From Bacillota bacterium (lineage in GTDB: Bacteria; Bacillota; DTU030): 15,162 nt of DNA. Below are positions 7,616 through 13,802 of the stretch, piece after piece; position 1 is the first letter of the stretch, and each line of letters opens with the position of its first letter. Made by a program: the position numbers and the translations under genes. The stretch covers positions 1 through 15,162 of the forward strand of contig DUTA01000021.1 of the NCBI GenBank assembly GCA_012842325.1, in the 5' to 3' direction. The notes beneath the pieces were generated by a model. That model was not told the DNA's origin and made no database searches. It worked only from the letters and a program-made list of their open reading frames with translations.

Positions 7616-7641
7616 AAAAAAGCCGGTCCCCCCGGACCGGT
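7614..7641 (-). terminator. Intrinsic terminator of the purine operon
   Basis: On the minus strand, ACCGGTCC (7641-7634), a GGGG loop (7633-7630) and GGACCGGC (7629-7622) form an 8-bp, nearly all-GC stem with one G-U pair. Eight Ts follow (7621-7614). It lies 36 bp beyond the purD stop. The T-tract overlaps the TAA stop of the convergent Mur ligase gene. For plus-strand transcription the hairpin exists but no U-run follows it, so it is directional towards the pur operon. Confidence 0.85.
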
Positions 7642-7677
7642 CAACTTGCAGGGCAATGGGGCAGGCCCCTTCCCCCT

Positions 7678-8967
7678 TTATACTGCCTTATCCCCCCCTT
7701 GCCGCAGGGCCTTGACTCCGATATCGCGGCGGAAGTGGGCGCCGGAAAAGCTGATTTTCTCCACCGCCTGGTAGGCCCGGGTGCGGGCTGCGGCAATCCC
7801 CTGGCCCAGAGCCGTCACTCCCAGGACCCGGCCCCCGGCGGTAACCACTTCACCGTCCTTCAATTCTGTCCCCGCGTGGAAGACCAGGACATCCTCCTGC
7901 CCTGCCACCTCCTCCAGTCCCCTGATGGGAAAACCCTTCTGGTAAGGGCCGGGATAGCCGCCGGAAGCCATGATGACGCAAAGGGCCGCCTCCTGGCGCC
8001 AGCGCAGGGAAAGCCCGGGCACGCCCCTCGCAAGACAGGCCTCCAGGACGTCGACCAGATCGTTTTCTAGGCGGGGCAGGACCACCTGGGTTTCCGGATC
8101 GCCAAAGCGGGCATTGAACTCCAGCACCCGGGGCCCCTTCTCCGTCAGCATCAGGCCGGCATAGAGGACGCCGGCGAAGGGACGTCCCAGATCCTGCATG
8201 GCCCGCACAGTGGGCACCAGGATGGTGTTGTAGACCTCTTCCTGCAGGGCCGGGGTAAAGACAGGTACGGGGGAATAGCAGCCCATCCCGCCGGTATTGG
8301 GCCCCCGGTCCCCGTCATAGACCTGTTTGTGGTCCTGGGAAGCCACCAGGGGGACGACGGTTTCCCCATCGGTGAGGGCCAGGAGGGTCACCTCTTCCCC
8401 CTCCAGGCATTCCTCAATGACCACCCGGCGCCCGGCGGCACCGTAGATCTGGCCTTCCATTATTTCGTAGACGGCCTCCAGGGCCGTCTCTTCCTCCCTG
8501 GCCACCACAACCCCCTTGCCGGCAGCCAGGCCCTCGGCCTTGACCACAATGGGAACGCCGACCTGCCGTATGTAGTCCTGGGCTTTTTGGCAGTCGTCGA
8601 AGACGGCAAACTTGGCCGTCGGGATGCCATAGCGGTCCATGAGTTCCTTGGCAAAGACCTTGCTGCCCTCGAGGGCCGCGGCAGCCGCCGTGGGCCCAAA
8701 AACAGCCAGCCCCCGCTCCCGAAAAGCATCGCTGATGCCGGCTACCAAGGGCGCCTCGGGGCCGACTACTGTCAGATCTATTCCTTCCCTTTGGGCAAAA
8801 TCGGCCAGGGCACCGATATTCTCCGCCTGGATAGGCACATTTTCGGCCAGGGACGCCGTCCCGGCATTGCCGGGGGCACAGAAAATCTTCTTCACCCGGG
8901 GGCTGGTGGACAGCTTCCAGACCAGGGCATGCTCCCGCCCCCCTCCCCCCACTACCAGGATCTTCAT
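7678..8967 (-). CDS. purD: Phosphoribosylamine-glycine ligase (GAR synthetase)
   Basis: Joins glycine to 5-phosphoribosylamine with ATP, the second step of de novo purine synthesis. It has 429 residues, a normal length, and is a single-function enzyme as usual in bacteria. The N-domain opens with KILVVGGGGREHALVWKL and has APGNAGT and VVGPEAPLVAGI. The ATP-grasp region runs from about residue 105 to 300, with VVKAEGLAAGKGVVVA, then DHKQVYDGDRGPNTGGMG and the metal-binding LEFNARFGDPE. The ATG at 8967 was chosen: GGAGGTGG lies five bases upstream, and it begins the conserved strand. The frame is open to 9039 but the extra residues are unlike PurD. It is the last gene of the operon. A 150-bp gap to purH, unusually wide for this operon, may contain its own promoter. 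Confidence 0.97.
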   Translation of the reverse strand: MKILVVGGGGREHALVWKLSTSPRVKKIFCAPGNAGTASLAENVPIQAENIGALADFAQREGIDLTVVGPEAPLVAGISDAFRERGLAVFGPTAAAAALEGSKVFAKELMDRYGIPTAKFAVFDDCQKAQDYIRQVGVPIVVKAEGLAAGKGVVVAREEETALEAVYEIMEGQIYGAAGRRVVIEECLEGEEVTLLALTDGETVVPLVASQDHKQVYDGDRGPNTGGMGCYSPVPVFTPALQEEVYNTILVPTVRAMQDLGRPFAGVLYAGLMLTEKGPRVLEFNARFGDPETQVVLPRLENDLVDVLEACLARGVPGLSLRWRQEAALCVIMASGGYPGPYQKGFPIRGLEEVAGQEDVLVFHAGTELKDGEVVTAGGRVLGVTALGQGIAAARTRAYQAVEKISFSGAHFRRDIGVKALRQGGDKAV

Positions 8968-9051
8968 CCTTCCACCTCCCCTTTTCCAATAAAAGCAATG
9001 CCAGCTGGGGGGCCGGCCCCTTTGCCGCCGGCTTTGCAAAGTGGCCAGTCC

Positions 9052-9080
9052 GTTATAAAGGGTTAATAGTCCTGCCGCAA
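9052..9080 (-). promoter_or_regulatory. Candidate internal promoter for purD
   Basis: On the minus strand, TTGCGG (9080-9075) and TATAAC (9057-9052) are separated by exactly 17 bp. The -10 matches the consensus at five of six positions and the -35 at three. It lies in the 150-bp purH-purD gap, which holds no gene that I can recognise. The rest of the gap carries GC-rich self-complementary stretches near 9009-9020 and nothing else noted. The weak -35 makes this tentative. Confidence 0.35.
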
Positions 9081-9117
9081 TCTGGGACCGCCGGAACTTC
9101 TTTAACTATCGTATCCC

Positions 9118-10671
9118 TCAATGCTTGAAGTGTCTGATCCCGGTAAAGACCATGGCGATGCCGGCTTCGTCGGCGGCCCTGATGGAATCCTCGTCCCGGA
9201 TGGAACCGCCGGGCTGGATGATAGCCTTGACCCCCGCCTTGGCCGCTTCTTCCACGGTATCGGGCATGGGGAAGAAGGCGTCGGAAGCCAGGACACTGCC
9301 GGCAGCCCGGGCCCCGGCCTGCTCCAGGGCAATCCTGGCGGCACCCACCCGGTTCATCTGCCCGGCCCCGATCCCCAGGGTCTGGCCCCCGGCGGCCACC
9401 ACAATGGCATTGGACTTGACGTGTTTGACCACTTTCCAGGCAAAGAGGAGATCCCGTAACTCCTCGGGGGTAGGCTCCCTTCTGGTAACCACCTTGAGGG
9501 CCCCGGGCTCCAGTCGGGCGACATCGCTGTCCTGGACCAAAAGTCCTCCCCGCACCCGCTTGTATTCCAGATAGGGCTCTAGGGGCTGGAGAAGATCGGG
9601 CACCTCCAGCAGCCGCAGGTTTGGTTTTTGGGCCAGGATCTCCAGGGCTTCTTCCTCAAATTTGGGAGCAATGATCACTTCCAGGAAGATTTCCACCATG
9701 GCCCGGGCCGTCTCCCCATCCACGGGGCGGTTTACGGCCACGATCCCGCCAAAGATAGAAACGGGATCGGCGGCATAGGCCCGCCGGTAGGCCTCCAGCA
9801 CCGTTTCGGCCGTGGCCACCCCGCAGGGGTTGGTGTGTTTCAGGGCCACCACCGTGGTCTCGGTGAATTCCCGCACCAGCTCCAGGGCGGCGTTGCCGTC
9901 ATTGATATTGTTAGAGGACAGGGGTTTGCCCTGGAGCTGCCTGGCCCGGACCAGGGACGGCCCGGCGGTGCCGGCTTCAGCGTAGAAGGCGGCCCGCTGG
10001 TGGGGGTTCTCACCGTAGCGGAGATCCTGGACCTTGGTCAGGGTCAGGTTCAAATGGGCCGGGAAGATCCCCTCGCCGGCCAGGAGTTTCCCCAGGTAGT
10101 TGCTGATGACGGCATCGTACTGGGCCGTATGGGCAAAGGCCTCCACAGCCAGGCGGAAGGCCGTTTCTTCCGAGAGGATACCCTTGTTTTCCTCCAGCTC
10201 CGCCAGAACCTCCCGGTACCGGGCCGGGTTCACTACCACCCCTACTCCCCGGTAATTCTTGGCCGCCGCCCGGATCATGGTCGGGCCGCCGATGTCGATG
10301 TTTTCAATAGCCTCGGCCAGGGAAACCCCCGGGCGGGCTGTGTTCTGGGCAAAGGGATAGAGGTTCACCACAACCAGGTCGATGGGGCCGATACCCAGCT
10401 TTGCCAGCTGTTCCCCATCTTCCGGTACCTCCCGCCGGTAGAGAATGCCGGCATGGACAGCCGGGTGGAGGGTCTTCACCCGGCCCCCCAGGATTTCCGG
10501 AAAGCCCGTCAGGTCAGAGACAGGGCGGACGGTAAGCCCGGCGTCAGCCAGTACCCGGGCCGTACCGCCGGTAGAGATCAGTTCGACCCCCAGGCCGGCC
10601 AGACCCCGGGCAAAGTCCACGATCCCCTCCTTGTCGGATACACTGAGCAAAGCACGCTTGACGGTGATCAA
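9118..10671 (-). CDS. purH: Bifunctional AICAR formyltransferase / IMP cyclohydrolase
   Basis: Carries out the last two steps to IMP: formylation of AICAR with 10-formyltetrahydrofolate, then ring closure. It has 517 residues, typical. The N-terminal MGS-like IMP cyclohydrolase domain (about 1-145) starts KRALLSVSDKEG and contains ISTGGTARVLADAG, GGRVKTLHPAVHAGIL and NIDIGGPTMIRAAAKN. The transformylase domain (about 200-517) contains DLRYGENPHQ, then VALKHTNPCG with the catalytic Lys278-His279 pair, IGAGQMNRV, ASDAFFPMPD and the C-terminal FTGIRHFKH. The start is TTG at 10671, with AGGGGTG seven bases upstream; the conserved KRALLSVSD follows at once, so no later start fits. It lies 20 bp after purN. 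Confidence 0.97.
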   Translation of the reverse strand: MITVKRALLSVSDKEGIVDFARGLAGLGVELISTGGTARVLADAGLTVRPVSDLTGFPEILGGRVKTLHPAVHAGILYRREVPEDGEQLAKLGIGPIDLVVVNLYPFAQNTARPGVSLAEAIENIDIGGPTMIRAAAKNYRGVGVVVNPARYREVLAELEENKGILSEETAFRLAVEAFAHTAQYDAVISNYLGKLLAGEGIFPAHLNLTLTKVQDLRYGENPHQRAAFYAEAGTAGPSLVRARQLQGKPLSSNNINDGNAALELVREFTETTVVALKHTNPCGVATAETVLEAYRRAYAADPVSIFGGIVAVNRPVDGETARAMVEIFLEVIIAPKFEEEALEILAQKPNLRLLEVPDLLQPLEPYLEYKRVRGGLLVQDSDVARLEPGALKVVTRREPTPEELRDLLFAWKVVKHVKSNAIVVAAGGQTLGIGAGQMNRVGAARIALEQAGARAAGSVLASDAFFPMPDTVEEAAKAGVKAIIQPGGSIRDEDSIRAADEAGIAMVFTGIRHFKH

Positions 10672-10691
10672 GAAACTGCACCCCTTTCCAA

Positions 10692-11306
10692 CTACTTGTC
10701 CTTGATTCTCACCCTTCTCCCCACCACTTCCAGGCGGCCTTCGGCAAAGAGCTGGATGGCCCGGGGATAAAGCCGGTGTTCCTCCTCCAGGATCCGGGCC
10801 GCCAGGGTTTCGGGATCATCGTCCTGCCGGACGGGCACTACGGCCTGGAGAATGATGGGCCCCGTATCCATGCCCTCATCGACAAAGTGGACGGTGCAGC
10901 CCGAGTACCTGACGCCGTAGGCAACGGCCTGGGCCTGGGCATTCAGTCCCGGAAAGGCAGGCAAGAGGGAAGGATGGATATTGAGGATCCGGTTCCGGTA
11001 AGCCCTTACCGCTTCCGCTCCCAGGAGCCGCATAAAGCCCGCCAGGGCAACCAGGTCCACCCTGTATTCCCGCCAGAGGGCCACCAGGGCCCGGTCATAC
11101 GCCCCGGGGCCCGGGTGCTCCTTGGGATCTAAAAAGCAATGGGGGATCCGGTGCCGCCGGGCCCTTTCCAGGGCCCGGGCATCTTCTTTGTCACTGATAA
11201 CGACGGCGATTTCCGCGGCCAGCTCCCCGGCGGCAATGGCATCGATGATTGCCTGGAGGTTGGAGCCCCTCCCGGAAGCCAAAACGGCCAGGCGCAACTT
11301 GCCCAT
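10692..11306 (-). CDS. purN: Phosphoribosylglycinamide formyltransferase (GART)
   Basis: Transfers a formyl group from 10-formyltetrahydrofolate to GAR, step three of the pathway. It has 204 residues, the normal size for the folate-dependent enzyme, and so is not the ATP-grasp PurT. The phosphate-binding loop SGRGSNLQAI lies at 11-20. The catalytic triad is in place: Asn109 and His111 in ILNIHPSLLPAFPG, and Asp147 in VDEGMDTGPII. The ATG at 11306 lies four bases beyond the purM stop, and the AAGGAG ribosome site lies within the last purM codons, so the two genes are probably translationally coupled. An in-frame start further upstream (to 11354) would only add residues overlapping purM. Confidence 0.97.
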   Translation of the reverse strand: MGKLRLAVLASGRGSNLQAIIDAIAAGELAAEIAVVISDKEDARALERARRHRIPHCFLDPKEHPGPGAYDRALVALWREYRVDLVALAGFMRLLGAEAVRAYRNRILNIHPSLLPAFPGLNAQAQAVAYGVRYSGCTVHFVDEGMDTGPIILQAVVPVRQDDDPETLAARILEEEHRLYPRAIQLFAEGRLEVVGRRVRIKDK

Positions 11307-11310
11307 TTCT

Positions 11311-12351
11311 TCACTCTCCTTCCACCAGCTCAACGGCCCTTTCTCCCGCCACAATCTCGCCGATCACCGGCGGGGGCGACCCGCTGAAGCTGGCCCTGAT
11401 CTCTTCGGCCGCAGCAGGGTCGGCGATGATGACCAGGCCGATCCCCATGTTAAAGACCCGGTGCATCTCAGCGGCAGAGATGCGGCCGGCCCGGCGAATC
11501 AGCTGGAAAATAGGGGGTACCTGCCAGCTGGAGCACCGGATCCGGGCCCGGCAGCCCGGGGGCAGAATCCGGGGAATATTCTCCACCAGCCCGCCGCCGG
11601 TGATGTGGGCCAGGCCTTTAACGGGGAAGCGGCGCAGCAGGGGCAGGACCTCCTTGACATAAATTTTCGTCGGGGTCAAGAGTTCTTCCCCCAGGGTCCG
11701 GCCCAGTTCCGGAAAGTACCGGTCCAGGCTGAATCCGGCCTCCTCCAAGAGGGCCTTGCGGGCCAGGGAATAACCGTTGCTGTGGAGGCCGCTGCTGGGG
11801 AGGCCTATAATCTGATCCCCGGGAACAATGGTGGAACCATCGATAATCTTCGCCGCTTCAACGACGCCCACGGCGAAACCGGCCAGGTCGTATTCCCCCG
11901 GCGGGTAAAAACCCGGCATTTCCGCCGTTTCCCCGCCCAGCAGGGCACAGCCCGCCTCCCGGCAGCCCGCCGCCACTCCGCTGACAATGGCCGCCACCTG
12001 TTCGGGAACCAGTTTGCCCACGGCCAGGTAATCGAGGAAAAAGAGGGGCTCCGCCCCCTGAACCAGGATGTCGTTGACACACATGGCCACGGCGTCGATG
12101 CCAATGGTGTCATGGATATCCAGGGCAAAGGCCAGCCGCAGCTTGGTCCCCACCCCATCGGTGCCGGCTACCAAAACCGGCTCCCGGTATTGGCCCAGGG
12201 GAAGTCTGAAGAGCCCGCCGAAACCGCCAATATCCCCTACCACTCCGGGCCGGCGGGTACTCCTGATATGCTCCGCCAGGAGTTTGACCGCCCGGTTGGC
12301 GGCCTCGATGTCCACCCCGGCCCCCGCATAGGTAAGCTCGTCTCCTGCCAT
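11311..12351 (-). CDS. purM: Phosphoribosylformylglycinamidine cyclo-ligase (AIR synthetase)
   Basis: Closes the imidazole ring of FGAM to AIR with ATP, step five. It has 346 residues, typical for the family and of the same fold as PurL. Seen in order: the N-terminal TYAGAGVDIEAANRAV, the loop GTDGVGTKL at 63-71, DAVAMCVNDILVQGAEPLFFLDY, LLGGETAEMPGFYPPGEYD, GLPSSGLHSNGYSLARK, HITGGGLVENIPRILP and FNMGIGLVII near the C-terminus. The ATG at 12351 has AAGGAGGAGGG just upstream. It is separated from purF by 71 bp, which include the 7-bp repeats at 12406-12433, and is coupled to purN downstream. Confidence 0.97.
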   Translation of the reverse strand: MAGDELTYAGAGVDIEAANRAVKLLAEHIRSTRRPGVVGDIGGFGGLFRLPLGQYREPVLVAGTDGVGTKLRLAFALDIHDTIGIDAVAMCVNDILVQGAEPLFFLDYLAVGKLVPEQVAAIVSGVAAGCREAGCALLGGETAEMPGFYPPGEYDLAGFAVGVVEAAKIIDGSTIVPGDQIIGLPSSGLHSNGYSLARKALLEEAGFSLDRYFPELGRTLGEELLTPTKIYVKEVLPLLRRFPVKGLAHITGGGLVENIPRILPPGCRARIRCSSWQVPPIFQLIRRAGRISAAEMHRVFNMGIGLVIIADPAAAEEIRASFSGSPPPVIGEIVAGERAVELVEGE

Positions 12352-12405
12352 CTCACCCTCCTCCTTCTACCCCACCCATCTCCCGCCAAATGCCAGCACA
12401 AATAA

Positions 12406-12433
12406 CCGTCAAGTGTCAATTGTCAATTATCAA
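12406..12433 (-). repeat. Four tandem 7-bp TTGAnnn repeats over the purF 3' end
   Basis: On the minus strand the order is TTGATAA, TTGACAA, TTGACAC, TTGACGG, four heptamers with no spacing. The first two supply the last codons and the TGA stop of purF; the other two are in the purF-purM gap. The core TTGA is constant and the last three bases vary. The tract is AT-rich compared with its surroundings. It has no hairpin potential of note and no gene-sized content. Confidence 0.7.
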
Positions 12434-13802
12434 CTGTTACCGGATACCTCCCGGTAAAGCACCCCAAACACAAACTCTCCTCCCCCATGCCAATGGATTC
12501 CACCAGGCCCTCCAGACTGAGAAAGCCCAGGGAATCGGCTCCGATGCGTTTTTCAATGGCCTCCACCCGGTTTTGGGCTCCCACCAGTTCTTCATAGGTG
12601 GGGGTACTGACGCCAAAATAACAGGGGGAGATCACGGGGGGAGAGCTAACCCGGATGTGGACCTCCCGGGCTCCCGCCTGGCGGAGCAGCTTCACGATCC
12701 GGTGGCTGGTGGTACCCCGGACAATGGAGTCATCTACCACCACCACCCGCTTCCCCTTCACCACCGCCCGGATGGGATTGAGCTTCAGCTGGACCCTCTT
12801 TTCCCTGGCCTTTTGACCGGGGCTGATGAAGGTCCGCCCCACATACCGGTTTTTGATCATCCCTTCCCCAAAGGGGATCCCGGCCGCCCGGGCATACCCG
12901 ATGGCGGCAGAAGTGCCCGAATCGGGCACGGCGATGACCAGGTCCGCATCCACCGGGTGCTCCCGGGCCAAACGCTCACCGGCCCGGTTCCGGGCCAGAT
13001 GGACATTGATCCCATCGATGACGCTGTCCGGCCGGGCAAAATAGATGAATTCAAAGGAACAGAGGGCCCGGCCAAGGGGCTTGGCCCCCCGGAGGGAGCG
13101 GAGCCGGCCGGCCTCCACGACCACCACCTCCCCCGGCTCCACATCCCGGAGGAAGCCGGCCCCGATGGTATCCAGGGCACAGGTTTCCGAAGTCAGGACG
13201 TAACCGCCCCCGGGCAGGGTCCCCAGGGCCAGGGGGCGCAGGCCGTGGGGATCCCGGGCCCCGATGAGGAGGTCCCTGGTCAGCAGGACCAGGGCATAGG
13301 CGCCCTGGAAGACCTGCATGCAGTCCACCAGGGCAGGGATAATGCCTTCCCTGTCCTTGCGGGCCAGGAGATTGGCAATGACTTCCGCATCGACGGTGGT
13401 CTGAAAGACAGACCCCTCTTCTTCCAGCTGGGCCCGCAGGGCGGGGGAATTGACCAGGCTGCCGTTATGGGCCAGGGCCAGGCTCCCTTTCCGGTAACGG
13501 ACCAGGAGGGGCTGGGCGTTGAGGTAGCCGGTATTACCCCGGGTGGGATAGTGGACATGGCCAATGGCCAGGGAACCGGGCAGCCCCTCCAGGATTTCCT
13601 CGGAAAAGACCTCGGGAACCAGACCCTCATCCTTATAGAGCTGCAGTTTTTTGCCGTCGCTTACCGTGATGCCGGCGCTCTCCTGGCCCCGGTGCTGGAG
13701 GGCGTAGAGGCCCATGTAGGTGAGGGCTGCCGCCTCGCCCTCGGGGGCATAGACCCCAAAGACACCGCAGGCCTCCCGGGGCCGATCAGTTATCCCCTTC
13801 AA
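12423..13802 (-). CDS. purF: Amidophosphoribosyltransferase (GPATase), Fe-S type with propeptide
   Basis: First committed step: makes phosphoribosylamine from PRPP and glutamine. It has 459 residues from the TTG at 13802, a start chosen because it gives an 11-residue propeptide (MKGITDRPREA) before the nucleophile Cys12, the same length as in B. subtilis PurF. The gene would then overlap purL by 17 bases. An ATG at 13850 is possible but would add 16 atypical residues. The glutaminase domain shows QHRGQESAGI and HNGSLVN; the transferase domain shows the PRPP loop VVVVDDSIVRGTTSHRI at 353-369. Cys248, Cys394, Cys445 and Cys448 match the four B. subtilis ligands of the 4Fe-4S cluster, so an oxygen-labile enzyme is expected. 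The C-terminus ends soon after CLGCFTGRYP and is shorter than in B. subtilis. Confidence 0.96.
   Translation of the reverse strand: MKGITDRPREACGVFGVYAPEGEAAALTYMGLYALQHRGQESAGITVSDGKKLQLYKDEGLVPEVFSEEILEGLPGSLAIGHVHYPTRGNTGYLNAQPLLVRYRKGSLALAHNGSLVNSPALRAQLEEEGSVFQTTVDAEVIANLLARKDREGIIPALVDCMQVFQGAYALVLLTRDLLIGARDPHGLRPLALGTLPGGGYVLTSETCALDTIGAGFLRDVEPGEVVVVEAGRLRSLRGAKPLGRALCSFEFIYFARPDSVIDGINVHLARNRAGERLAREHPVDADLVIAVPDSGTSAAIGYARAAGIPFGEGMIKNRYVGRTFISPGQKAREKRVQLKLNPIRAVVKGKRVVVVDDSIVRGTTSHRIVKLLRQAGAREVHIRVSSPPVISPCYFGVSTPTYEELVGAQNRVEAIEKRIGADSLGFLSLEGLVESIGMGEESLCLGCFTGRYPVTVDN

Noticed and set aside
7660..7671. GGGGCAGGCCCC hairpin between the purD stop and the terminator
   Set aside because: Only a 4-5 bp stem without a U-run; the strong hairpin next to it explains termination.
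9009..9020. GGGGCCGGCCCC palindrome in the purH-purD gap
   Set aside because: A 12-bp self-complementary run with no loop is likely by chance in this GC-rich DNA, and it has no T-tract.
9628..10770. Plus-strand open frame (380 codons) opposite purH
   Set aside because: Antisense shadow of purH; the composition is a mirror of the purH codons.
11122..12405. Plus-strand open frame (427 codons) opposite purM and purN
   Set aside because: Antisense shadow of real genes; no motif or convincing start site.
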